This document shows positions 1 to 6,792 of a DNA stretch of 16,159 nt, one piece after another. The translations under genes were made by a program, and so were the position numbers. The notes beneath the pieces were generated by a model, which was given only the letters and a program-made list of their open reading frames with translations, was not told the origin of the DNA and did not search any database. The stretch's first letter is position 1. Every line of letters begins with the position of its first letter. This DNA comes from an uncultured Desulfobacterales bacterium (lineage in GTDB: Bacteria; Desulfobacterota; Desulfobacteria; Desulfobacterales; G020354645): positions 1 through 16,159 of the forward strand of contig CAMYNZ010000068.1 of assembly GCA_947259865.1 (NCBI GenBank), read 5' to 3'.

Positions 1-76
1 AGGGGACGGCGAAGGCAAAGCAATCTGCTTTGAGCAATATTATCGGCAATTATAACTCCTAATAACTGTGTCCCCT
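1..76. repeat. Short palindromic repeat, possibly cut by the window edge
   Basis: The ends AGGGGAC (1-7) and GTCCCCT (70-76) are perfect inverted repeats. Inside lies a hairpin, CAAAGCA (16-22) with TGCTTTG (26-32) and a 3-nt loop. Short elements with ends of this AGGGGAC type are common as REP-like dispersed repeats, but the family assignment here is inference. The left end coincides with the window start, so the element may extend further. Confidence 0.4.
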
Positions 77-217
77 CACGCCTCGCCTAAGAGGCTCTTT
101 ATGGCGCACAATGGGGCAGCAAAGGAAAAGAAATCAGCCGCATGGCTGCATAAGCAAAATCATAATAGATGTGCTACAGCTCTGCCAATTATTTCGTACC
201 CGCAAGGATTGAGATTC

Positions 218-290
218 TTTAGCTTTCCGCCCTCTCAGCGGAAAGCTAAAAGAGAACTTTCTCTGCGGACTCCGCGCCTCAGCGGTGAAT
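218..290. repeat. Hairpin and GC-rich repeat unit upstream of the cysteine desulfurase
   Basis: TTTAGCTTTCCGC (218-230) and GCGGAAAGCTAAA (238-250) form a perfect 13-bp stem with a 7-nt loop. It is followed by a CTCTGCGG/CCGC/GCGG-rich tract up to about 290. Similar CTCTGCG...CTGCGGTGAA strings recur between genes of many environmental bacteria, which I state from memory. No T-run follows, so a terminator is not favoured. The rest of 77-315 shows no convincing gene. Confidence 0.45.
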
Positions 291-315
291 CTATAAAATC
301 TGGAGTTTAACCAAA

Positions 316-1464
316 ATGCCAAAACCGATCTATCTGGACTACAATGCCACCACGCCGCATGACCCCCAGGTCATAGAGGCCATGCGGCCCTTTTTCGAGA
401 CAGACTTCGGTAATCCCTCCAGTTCACACTGGTACGGTATTGCCCCTAAAAAAGCCGTCGATACCGCGCGCATTCAGGTTGCCGAAATCCTCAACTGCGA
501 ACCGAGGGAAATCTTTTTTACCAGCGGTGGAACTGAATCCAATAATCATGCCATTCGGGGTATTGCCCGCATGCTGCGGGATAAAGGAAATCACATTATC
601 ACCAGTACCATCGAGCACCCGGCGATTCTGGAAGTTTGCAAATTTCTGGAGCGGGACGGATTTGAAACGACGTATCTCCCTGTAAACCTCGATGGTTTAA
701 TCGATCCCGCCGATGTGGAGAATTCGATCCGATCCACTACGATTCTGATCACTATCATGCACGCCAATAATGAAGTCGGAACAGTGCAGCCCATCGAAGA
801 AATATCCAAGATCTCGGCACAAAACAACATTGTCATGCACACCGACGCCGCTCAATCTTTGGGTAAGATAGCTACCGATATTCGGGAATTGGGCGTACGT
901 TTACTATCGGCGGCCGGACACAAAATATATGCTCCCAAAGGAGTCGGGGCTCTATTCGTTCGCTCGCCACTGAAACTGGAGAAATTCTGTTATGGCGCCG
1001 GACAGGAGATGGGCTGGCGGGCCGGAACTGAGAATGTAATGGAAATCGTCGGATTGGGAAAGGCTTGCGAGGTAGCGAGGCAAGGCTTGCAGGAAAACAT
1101 GGATCACATGAAAGTGCTGCGTGATCGCCTGCAGGAAGGGCTTTCGAGCCGGCTTGATGACGTCAAACTCAACGGTCACCCGGAAAGGCGCCTCCCCAAT
1201 ACACTGAGCATTTCATTCAGGGAATTGGAGGCCAACCGGATCCTGGAAGAAATCGGATTAGAAGTTGCGGCTTCGGCCGGCGCCGCCTGCCACTCGGACA
1301 GGGTTGAGGTTTCGCATGTCCTCGAAGCCATGGGAATTCCGTTGGACTGGGCCAAAGGAACCCTGCGGTTTAGTGTCGGGCGAATGACGTCGGTGCAAGA
1401 AATTGATACAACCATCGATGTGGTTGTCCGTGCCGTTTTGAAGTTGAGGCAGGGCGGCGTTTAG
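316..1464 (+). CDS. Cysteine desulfurase / selenocysteine lyase-like (class V aminotransferase)
   Basis: This 382-residue protein is a PLP-dependent class V aminotransferase of the NifS/IscS/SCLY group. Such enzymes remove S or Se from Cys or Sec and leave it as a persulfide or perselenide on the enzyme. Visible landmarks are the N-terminal YLDYNATTP, GTESNNHAIRG for PLP phosphate binding, HTDAAQS, and the Schiff-base Lys203 in AAGHKIYAPKG. The probable nucleophile is Cys325 in AGAACHSDRVEVSHVLEAMG. The ACHSD context and the GAGQEMGWRAGTEN stretch recall animal selenocysteine lyase (GAACHSD, GGGQERNFRPGTEN) more than housekeeping IscS (SACTSG-type). No iscU, iscR or nifU is adjacent, which argues against a standard ISC operon. 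The ATG at 316 has GGAG (302-305) upstream. Substrate choice (Cys versus Sec) cannot be settled from sequence. Confidence 0.9.
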   Translation: MPKPIYLDYNATTPHDPQVIEAMRPFFETDFGNPSSSHWYGIAPKKAVDTARIQVAEILNCEPREIFFTSGGTESNNHAIRGIARMLRDKGNHIITSTIEHPAILEVCKFLERDGFETTYLPVNLDGLIDPADVENSIRSTTILITIMHANNEVGTVQPIEEISKISAQNNIVMHTDAAQSLGKIATDIRELGVRLLSAAGHKIYAPKGVGALFVRSPLKLEKFCYGAGQEMGWRAGTENVMEIVGLGKACEVARQGLQENMDHMKVLRDRLQEGLSSRLDDVKLNGHPERRLPNTLSISFRELEANRILEEIGLEVAASAGAACHSDRVEVSHVLEAMGIPLDWAKGTLRFSVGRMTSVQEIDTTIDVVVRAVLKLRQGGV

Positions 1465-1516
1465 GTTGCAGGTGTCGTCTTTCGAAAATACATAACAGAA
1501 TTTATCATACGGTTTG

Positions 1517-1566
1517 ATCCGCCAGAGTACGTTGGCGGACTAGTCCGCCGGAGATCTTTGGCGGAT
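1517..1566. repeat. Concentric palindrome between convergent genes
   Basis: ATCCGCCA (1517-1524) and TGGCGGAT (1559-1566) are perfect inverted arms around a 16-bp perfect palindrome, GGCGGACTAGTCCGCC (1534-1549), with the same centre. It can also fold as two tandem hairpins, TCCGCC[A/G]GAG...TTGGCGGA. It lies between the 3' ends of the plus-strand desulfurase and the minus-strand YbaK gene. It is probably a REP/BIME-like repeat that could also act as a two-way transcript end; there is no clear T-run. Confidence 0.6.
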
Positions 1567-1592
1567 TGCGAGCGCTATTTGTGTATTTTAGC

Positions 1593-2057
1593 CTACTCCC
1601 GGGCAATCTTTGAAACCTTGCCATCCAGCGCCTCCATAATATCTCCCGGTCTCAACAGCAGCATCGTACCCCGTTGTCCGGCGTTAATCAAAACACGGTC
1701 AAATTGAAGTATAGACTCCTCAATCACAACCGACAGGCTTTGTTTTACACCAAAAGGACTGATTCCCCCAACCTGATAGCCGGTCAGACGCTCTGCTGTT
1801 TCCGTAGCCGCCATCACGGCTTTTTTAACCAAGCATATCCTGGCAATACCTTTTAGATCAAGCTGTTTATCCCCCGGCAAGAGTGCCAGTAGGCACTTTT
1901 TGTTCCCCAAATCCACCACTAGGGTTTTAACAGTTTTTTCGAGGGCAAACCCGGTGGCCCGGGCAGCAAATTCAGCACCTTTTTCTGCATGCCTGTATCT
2001 GACCACCTCAAACGGGATGTTTTTCTCTTCAAGAAACTTTATGGCACGGGTAGACAT
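1593..2057 (-). CDS. ybaK: YbaK/EbsC-family aminoacyl-tRNA deacylase
   Basis: This 154-residue protein belongs to the YbaK/ProX trans-editing family, which hydrolyses misacylated tRNA, typically Cys-tRNA(Pro), in the cytosol. Supporting motifs are KTVKTLVV (residues 41-48, with the family's conserved Lys at 44), PGDKQLDLKG (61-70), the signature TGYQVGGISPFG (92-103), and the C-terminal GQRG...PGDIMEAL region. The length matches the usual 150-160 residues. The frame is open upstream to a GTG at 2090, but this would add eleven poorly family-like residues (IPSYSIYFII). I chose the ATG at 2057 because MSTRAIKFL aligns with the normal N-terminus. No strong Shine-Dalgarno is seen for either start. 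The gene is divergent from ald and convergent with the desulfurase, so it is probably transcribed alone. The exact tRNA substrate is inferred from the family. Confidence 0.88.
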   Translation of the reverse strand: MSTRAIKFLEEKNIPFEVVRYRHAEKGAEFAARATGFALEKTVKTLVVDLGNKKCLLALLPGDKQLDLKGIARICLVKKAVMAATETAERLTGYQVGGISPFGVKQSLSVVIEESILQFDRVLINAGQRGTMLLLRPGDIMEALDGKVSKIARE

Positions 2058-2244
2058 AATAATAAAATAAATAGAATATGATGGTATCACTGCCTCGATT
2101 CATGGCTAATTCCTGAAGCCGGCTTATGTCAAGAAAATTTATAAAACAGCAGCCACTTTTTGACAATCAACATGGAAACTGCTAACAGTGAAAAAATGAC
2201 AGGCATATGGCAAGAAAGGTAACCTACTATATAAGGGGGTAATC

Positions 2245-3357
2245 ATGATTGTCGGTGTTTTGAAAGAGATCAAGGCTGAGGAAAACCGGGTGTCCATGAC
2301 CCCGGCCGCAGTTGAGATGATGACAGTAAGGGAGCACACGGTTCTGGTGGAAACAGGAGCCGGCACAGCCAGCGGATTCGAGGATGCCGCCTTTGGCAGG
2401 GCCGGGGCTTCGATCATTGAAACGCCGCAGGAGATATACGAGCGGGCTGAAATGATTATGCGGGTAAAAGAACCCCAGCCTTCCGAATATCCGCTGCTAC
2501 GTAGCGGTCAGATCTATTTCGCTTACCTGCATTTAGCTGCATCAAAGCAGCTCACCCGGGCGCTGATCAAGGCCGGAACAATCAATATCGCTTACGAAAC
2601 AATCCAAAAAGCAAACGGCGCGTTACCGTTGCTTACCCCCATGAGCGAGGTCGCGGGACCGATGGCGATTCAGGAGGGCGCCAAATATCTTGAAATGGTC
2701 CAAGGCGGGCACGGCATTTTGCTGGGTGGGGTGCCGGGGGTTGATCCCGGCACGGTGTTGATCATCGGGGGCGGCGCTGTCGGCATCAACGCTGCCAAAA
2801 AGGCCTGCGGAGTGGGTGCAAAAGTTTATGTGCTTGATATTAATTTGGATCGCCTGCGATATCTAAGCGACGTTATGCCCAACAACTGCCACCCATTGAT
2901 GTCCGATCCGGCAGCAATCCGCAAACTCATCAAAGAAGCCGATGTTGTGGTGGGATGCGTGCTTGTCCCGGGAAGTCGGACCCCCACATTGGTCAACCGC
3001 GGCATGCTGAAAACCATGAAAAAAGGTGCGGTACTGGTGGATGTTTCTATTGATCAGGGCGGTTGTTTTGAAACTTCCGAGGAGACCAACCACGCCGAGC
3101 CGACTTACATAATTGATGGCATCGTCCACTATGCCGTTAGTAACATGCCGGGAGCCGTTCCCAAAACCGCAACTCTGGCACTGACCAACGCAACCCTGCC
3201 CTATGCCGTCGAAATTGCCAACAAGGGCTGGAAACTGGCTATGCAGGAAAACCCTGAAATCAAGTGCGGCGCCAATATTGTCAACGGCAAGTTAACTTAC
3301 AAAGGCGTGGCAGACGCAGTCGGGCTTGAATACACACCCATTGGATCGCTTATCTGA
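2245..3357 (+). CDS. ald: Alanine dehydrogenase
   Basis: This 370-residue enzyme catalyses the reversible NAD-dependent oxidative deamination of L-alanine to pyruvate and ammonia, usually as a cytosolic hexamer. The length is standard for Ald. Landmarks in order are MIVGVLKEIK at the N-terminus and the substrate-binding residues Arg15, Lys75 (RVKEPQ) and His96 (YLHLAA). These are followed by the conserved TPMSEVAGPMA, the Rossmann loop IIGGGAVG (173-180) with Asp198 at the end of the second beta strand, and catalytic Asp270 in VSIDQGG. All key residues of characterised alanine dehydrogenases are present, so the enzyme should be active. The ATG at 2245 follows a strong Shine-Dalgarno, AAGGGGG (2233-2239). 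The gene starts about 190 bp from the divergent ybaK start. MsrA lies 107 bp downstream, and whether the two are co-transcribed is unclear. Confidence 0.97.
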   Translation: MIVGVLKEIKAEENRVSMTPAAVEMMTVREHTVLVETGAGTASGFEDAAFGRAGASIIETPQEIYERAEMIMRVKEPQPSEYPLLRSGQIYFAYLHLAASKQLTRALIKAGTINIAYETIQKANGALPLLTPMSEVAGPMAIQEGAKYLEMVQGGHGILLGGVPGVDPGTVLIIGGGAVGINAAKKACGVGAKVYVLDINLDRLRYLSDVMPNNCHPLMSDPAAIRKLIKEADVVVGCVLVPGSRTPTLVNRGMLKTMKKGAVLVDVSIDQGGCFETSEETNHAEPTYIIDGIVHYAVSNMPGAVPKTATLALTNATLPYAVEIANKGWKLAMQENPEIKCGANIVNGKLTYKGVADAVGLEYTPIGSLI

Positions 3358-3464
3358 TCGTGCGTATATTTTCGAACCCGGCCTATTCGGGAGCCGGATA
3401 GCATTGCCGGCGGTGGATTAATGCTTATTGTTTCAGATTGAAGACGTTTTATAAATGTGGCGCC

Positions 3465-4298
3465 ATGCAACAATCAACTCATAAGCCTCGCATAATTCAG
3501 CACGCAATAATCCAGGGTATAACACTGGCAACCATCGGATCTTTGCTTTTGATGTTTGGATGCAGCGAGTTGGCAGAATCAGCAAAGGAGCAAGACAGCA
3601 TGAAGATTGCGGATAATACAACGGTATCAACCACCGAAAAAATATATAAACTGCCCCCCATAGATGCGGCTGCACCAGTTGAAACCGAAACGGCGACCTT
3701 TGCATTGGGTTGATTCTGGGGTCCGGATTCCCGGTTCGGGAGTATCGAGGGTGTTATTCGCACCCGTGTCGGTTATAGCGGTGGGTCAAAGAAGGACCCG
3801 ACATACCGCAGCTTGGGGGATCACATTGAAACCCTCCAGATTGATTACGATCCCATACAAATTTCCTACAGCGAACTTTTGGACATATACTGGAAGAACC
3901 ACAATCCGACCCGCCGCCCGTGGTCGCGGCAATACATGTCGGTAATTTTCTATCACAACCAGGAACAGAAAAACCTGGCGATCAAAACAAAAGATCGTGA
4001 ATCTGCGCGACTTGTAAGCAAAATCTACACCGAGATCGTAGCGGCCGAAAAATTTTATCTGGCCGAAGACTATCATCAAAAGTACCGCCTGCGGCAAGAT
4101 CGTGACATTATGGGCGAGTTCAACGCCATGTATCCGAACGTTAATGATTTAGTCAATTCGACGGCCGCAGCCCGTGTAAATGGATATCTTGGCGGACACG
4201 GGTCATTGCTTACGCTCAAAAAAGATCTGGAAAAAATAGGCCTATCCCGGGAAAGCGGACAGAAACTGATAGGCTTTGTGAAGGCATATAATAACTAG
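3465..4298 (+). CDS. msrA: Selenocysteine-containing peptide methionine sulfoxide reductase A, probable lipoprotein (UGA at 3711-3713 read as Sec)
   Basis: MsrA reduces Met-S-sulfoxide in proteins. Here the frame is open for 277 residues apart from one TGA (codon 83, 3711-3713). The context is ATFALG-[TGA]-FWGPDSRFGSIEG, so the TGA replaces the catalytic Cys of the MsrA motif GCFWG. Downstream family features continue in the same frame: GYSGG (103-107), GDHIE (118-122), YMSVIFYHN (157-165) and AEDYHQKY (200-207). No Cys follows the TGA, so there is no classical resolving Cys, as in some known Sec-MsrA proteins. A stem-loop just downstream fits a bacterial SECIS. The N-terminus has a hydrophobic stretch ending in LLLMFGC (Cys33), a lipobox-like signal, so the enzyme may be exported and lipid-anchored. 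The start is ATG 3465 (an in-frame TTG exists at 3438); the Shine-Dalgarno is weak. Automated callers would wrongly split this gene or call it a pseudogene. Confidence 0.88.
3711..3747 (+). promoter_or_regulatory. Sec UGA codon and candidate bacterial SECIS stem-loop
   Basis: After the TGA (3711-3713), ATTCCCG (3727-3733) pairs with CGGGAGT (3737-3743), including one G-U pair. The loop is GUU (3734-3736), or GGUUC if the top G-C pair opens. CGG (3724-3726) with TCG (3745-3747) extends the stem past a bulged A3744. The apical loop begins 20 nt after the UGA. This is close to the 17 nt in E. coli fdhF, and the loop has the G-U expected for SelB recognition. The fold was made by eye. Confidence 0.7.
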
Positions 4299-4307
4299 GT
4301 TTTCTAT

Positions 4308-5477
4308 TCAGGGTGCCGGCGGCTTTAAATAAACCCTGACATTCTGGGGTGTGACGCTAGCGACTTTTACACCCAAGGGCACATCAACATTTTTTGCCGC
4401 CAGCTTGATTAGATGATTCCCCTCTTTAAGATTGGCCAGATCGACATGAATCCGCACATCCTTCTCGTCCAGGACCTTGACGCTGTTTCTTGGCCCCGAA
4501 AGTCTGAGTCTGACTGACTTTGCAGATTTTTCGTCCAGAACCAGTGTAGCGGGAATATTTGCATACTGAATCGAAGCGGCAATGCTGATATTGGCATCCT
4601 GCTGACTGGCAAGAACCAACCAGGCCACGGCAACCAGCCCCAGGGCTCCCAGCTTGTATCGCCAATTCTCGACTACGGTGCTCTTTACAAATTCTTTGAT
4701 CTCCGGAGCCGGGCTGTCCGGTACCCCTAACCAGGCAATCAGTTGTGCAGATAAAGCCTCGGGGGTATCCCATGTCCTTAGTTCACTGTTGGTGACAGTC
4801 GAAACCTCAGACCGCTCTTCGGAAACCACCAGGCACAATGAATCGGTGCGCTCAGAGAGACCCAGTGCAGCCCTGTGACGGGTTCCGTAATGTTCGGGCA
4901 AATCTTCTCGGTTGGATAAAGGTAAAATGCCGCCCATCTGGGTAAGACGATCCTGACTGATAACAACGGCGCCATCGTGAGCCGGGGCCTGGCGGTTAAA
5001 GATGCTTTTGATCAGGGTGGGCTCCGGGAGGGCCATAATGGTTTGGCCGGAATGTATAAATTCGTCTGGATTGTCGTCCCGGGCAACTACGATGAGCGCT
5101 CCTGTTTTCTCTGCTGCCAGATCAAAAACAACCCGGGCCAACGTTTCAGCAAAGGCTCTTTGAATGGAAGGCCTTCGCGTTCGAAGGAAACGAAGTGGGC
5201 TGACCTTCTCCAGAACCTGTCTGATCTCAGACTGGAAGAGAATTAACAAAAGGATTAATAATACTTGCCAGAGTATTTGAAATACCCGGGTGGTTAGAAA
5301 CAGACCCCACAGTTTCGCCAGGGAATAAATTCCTCCCAACACCGCCAGACCGATGAGGACCCGAAGTGCGCGCGATTCTCTAAACCAGATGTAAAGCTGA
5401 TAGGTCACCAGGGTCAGAAATAGGATATCCAGAATATCCCGCCATGAAGGTATGGGGATCATTTGAAGCAGGGTCAT
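4308..5477 (-). CDS. cdaA: Membrane diadenylate cyclase (CdaA-type) fused to a YbbR/CdaR-like domain
   Basis: This 389-residue membrane protein is predicted to make the second messenger c-di-AMP from two ATP. Three hydrophobic segments (about 14-32, 38-60 and 65-82) precede a DisA_N/DAC domain (about 100-250). That domain carries both catalytic motifs, DGA (168-170, in AHDGAVVI) and RHR (200-202, in GTRHRAALG). A fourth hydrophobic helix (about 275-291) follows, and then a roughly 95-residue YbbR-like repeat (about 295-387, ending QNVRVYLKP). In Firmicutes cdaA and the YbbR protein cdaR are separate neighbouring genes; here both are one polypeptide with a single YbbR unit. The extra helix would place the YbbR domain outside the inner membrane. 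The ATG at 5477 has a good Shine-Dalgarno (GGGAGAA on the minus strand). The gene is convergent with msrA, with only 9 bp between stops. No glmM is nearby. Confidence 0.9.
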   Translation of the reverse strand: MTLLQMIPIPSWRDILDILFLTLVTYQLYIWFRESRALRVLIGLAVLGGIYSLAKLWGLFLTTRVFQILWQVLLILLLILFQSEIRQVLEKVSPLRFLRTRRPSIQRAFAETLARVVFDLAAEKTGALIVVARDDNPDEFIHSGQTIMALPEPTLIKSIFNRQAPAHDGAVVISQDRLTQMGGILPLSNREDLPEHYGTRHRAALGLSERTDSLCLVVSEERSEVSTVTNSELRTWDTPEALSAQLIAWLGVPDSPAPEIKEFVKSTVVENWRYKLGALGLVAVAWLVLASQQDANISIAASIQYANIPATLVLDEKSAKSVRLRLSGPRNSVKVLDEKDVRIHVDLANLKEGNHLIKLAAKNVDVPLGVKVASVTPQNVRVYLKPPAP

Positions 5478-5498
5478 AAAGTTCTCCCAAGAACACTA

Positions 5499-5641
5499 GA
5501 AGCCATCTCAAAAACCCGTCTAAAGCTCGATGGCTGCGTTGCGAGCCAGCCCAAAATGCTCACATACTACCGTGTATGCTCCGCTTTTGCGCTGCCCCGC
5601 GCCTTGCCCTCGAACTTGATCCAGATTTTTGAGCTGGCTTC
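5499..5641. repeat. 143-bp dispersed-repeat candidate with inverted ends
   Basis: The ends GAAGCCATCTCAAAAA (5499-5514) and TTTTTGAGCTGGCTTC (5626-5641) are inverted repeats with 15 of 16 positions matching. The centre holds CATAC...GTATG and a CGCTTTTGCGC stretch. It lies directly upstream of the diadenylate cyclase gene. Strings such as CCATCTCAAAAA...TTTTTGAGATGGC recur in many proteobacterial genomes in my recollection, which suggests a non-autonomous mobile or REP-like unit. No transposase is present, and no clear target duplication was found by eye. Confidence 0.55.
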
Positions 5642-5682
5642 AAGTGTCATGTCCCAGGAATAGCTTTAAATATACTTGCAGC

Positions 5683-5760
5683 GATTTGAAATCCTTTCAA
5701 ACCTTGTGCTGAATTTTGTAATATATTTGCGGGCCACAGCACTAGAAAGGGTTTAAAATC
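5683..5760. repeat. Imperfect inverted repeat downstream of the 143-bp element
   Basis: GATTTGAAATCCTTTC (5683-5698) and GAAAGGGTTTAAAATC (5745-5760) pair at 14 of 16 positions. Inside them, GTGCTG (5705-5710) pairs with CAGCAC. It may be a second repeat or part of a longer composite unit with 5499-5641. No gene is visible between 5478 and 5802. Confidence 0.4.
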
Positions 5761-5802
5761 TCAAAATTTGTCCACGGTCGAATGCGGTAAAATTAATCCA
5801 TA

Positions 5803-6192
5803 TCAATCTCCTTCATAGGGTTTGCCGCACTCTTTGCAGCGACCATCGGTGCCGATTACACCGATGCAGTTGCCGTCACTGCATAACTTTCGGCTCTCCC
5901 AGTCACTATCATCTCGGATCTCTTCATCGGTATCTATTTCAGTGTCGACCACCGTTTCTTCCTCCTCAATGGAGCTGTCTGAATGATCCGAAAATTCAGG
6001 GCTTGGCCCGGACTGAACGGATTCTATCGTCCAGGCCAATTTGCCCTCATACTGTTTGCCGCACTCTTTGCAATTGCCATCCGTTCCGATTACACCGATA
6101 CAATTTCCATCGCTGCATAACACCCGGTTATCCCAGTCGATGTCTACCTTTGATTTTTTGGCTGCCCTTGATTTAGATTGGTGCTTACTCAT
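5803..6192 (-). CDS. Small acidic protein with two four-Cys zinc-knuckle-like repeats
   Basis: This 129-residue protein has no function I can name. It carries two near-identical modules of about 30 residues, LCSDGNCIGVIGTDG-x-CKECGK-x-YEG. The first has Cys26, 31, 41 and 44; the second has Cys104, 109, 119 and 122. The shared spacing is C-x4-C-x9-C-x2-C, which suggests one metal ion (probably zinc) per module. Each module is preceded by D-W-[DE]-x-R. The modules are separated by a linker of about 50 residues rich in Asp, Glu and Ser (SDSSIEEEETVVDTEIDTDEE), probably disordered. The N-terminus is basic (MSKHQSKSRAAKKSK). The ATG at 6192 has a GGAGA Shine-Dalgarno on the minus strand. There is no signal peptide or membrane segment, so it is cytosolic. 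A role in binding nucleic acid or protein is only a guess. Confidence 0.85.
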   Translation of the reverse strand: MSKHQSKSRAAKKSKVDIDWDNRVLCSDGNCIGVIGTDGNCKECGKQYEGKLAWTIESVQSGPSPEFSDHSDSSIEEEETVVDTEIDTDEEIRDDSDWESRKLCSDGNCIGVIGTDGRCKECGKPYEGD

Positions 6193-6268
6193 CTTCTAAT
6201 CTCCATTAAAAATTATCAATTGTGAATCGAAATGAAGACCTCGTCCATGCATTTGTAATGCCTGATAT

Positions 6269-6325
6269 TTAAAATAATGATTTTAAGATAACACCATGGT
6301 ATTACAAACTCAATACCATTTTTTT
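6269..6325 (+). other. Two AT-rich hairpins, the second followed by a T-run
   Basis: TTAAAAT (6269-6275) pairs with ATTTTAA (6280-6286). ATGGTATT (6296-6303) pairs perfectly with AATACCAT (6312-6319) and runs into seven Ts (6319-6325). This resembles a weak plus-strand terminator, yet no plus-strand gene ends here. It lies about 80 bp before the start of the small gene at 6403 and could be a leader structure or an end for a short transcript. Confidence 0.35.
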
Positions 6326-6402
6326 GTTTGCAAATCTGGAAAAAACCATTAATTTACGATAAACGAACAGAGCATGTACCCGCAAAACCTCAGGAGACAG
6401 CC

Positions 6403-6699
6403 ATGTCTGACAAATTAATCACGTTGGAAGATCAGGAAGGTCCCTTTCAAATGGTTTTCAAGCGGTTAATTCGAATGGTTCCGGAAAGAGACAAAGAAGA
6501 TAAAAAATTACAGCGATTGATTGCATTTCGATTGAGAATAGACGGTGAGGCTGCGACAGCAGAATATCTGATTCGAAAAATTAAGGAAGCCATAAAATGC
6601 GCTCACACCAGCAGTTTTTACGACTTTTTGAAAGATGATTTTCCACAGACAAGCTGTAACGCTTCCGGTAAAAATTCAGACCCTCCCGGTGCCGCCTGA
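6403..6699 (+). CDS. Hypothetical protein, 98 residues
   Basis: I do not recognise this family. The frame is open from a TTG at 6328, but the ATG at 6403 is preferred because it follows a clear Shine-Dalgarno, AGGAG (6392-6396). The protein starts MSDKLITLEDQEGPFQMVF, has a strongly charged, probably helical middle (RMVPERDKEDKKLQRLIAFRLRIDGEAA in outline), and ends in a polar, probably loose tail. There are two Cys in the second half and no membrane segment or signal peptide. It is likely a small cytosolic protein. The neighbours (a zinc-knuckle protein on the opposite strand, another small unknown gene downstream) give no functional clue. Confidence 0.65.
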   Translation: MSDKLITLEDQEGPFQMVFKRLIRMVPERDKEDKKLQRLIAFRLRIDGEAATAEYLIRKIKEAIKCAHTSSFYDFLKDDFPQTSCNASGKNSDPPGAA

Positions 6700-6792
6700 A
6701 TTTGAATAGACTATTTAAAAATTGAGTCTGATTTCAGACCATCTCGAATTATAGTCTACCGGGCAAATAATCTGACGCTAAAGGATCATTAT

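Noticed and set aside
68..310. Open frame of 80 codons before the desulfurase
   Set aside because: It runs through hairpins and repeat tracts, has no Shine-Dalgarno and no recognisable protein features.
2160..2188. TTGACA with TAACAG 17 bp later, upstream of ald
   Set aside because: The -35 is perfect but the -10 matches only three of six bases, so it is too weak to annotate.
3711..3713. Reading msrA as a pseudogene or as two genes (3438-3713 and a second one from 3813)
   Set aside because: The TGA sits exactly at the catalytic residue, the frame continues with intact motifs, and a SECIS-like stem follows. A second gene from 3813 would lack the active site and has no Shine-Dalgarno.
5463..5663. 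Open frame of 66 codons on the plus strand
   Set aside because: It is almost entirely the 143-bp inverted-ended repeat and overlaps the start of the cyclase gene.
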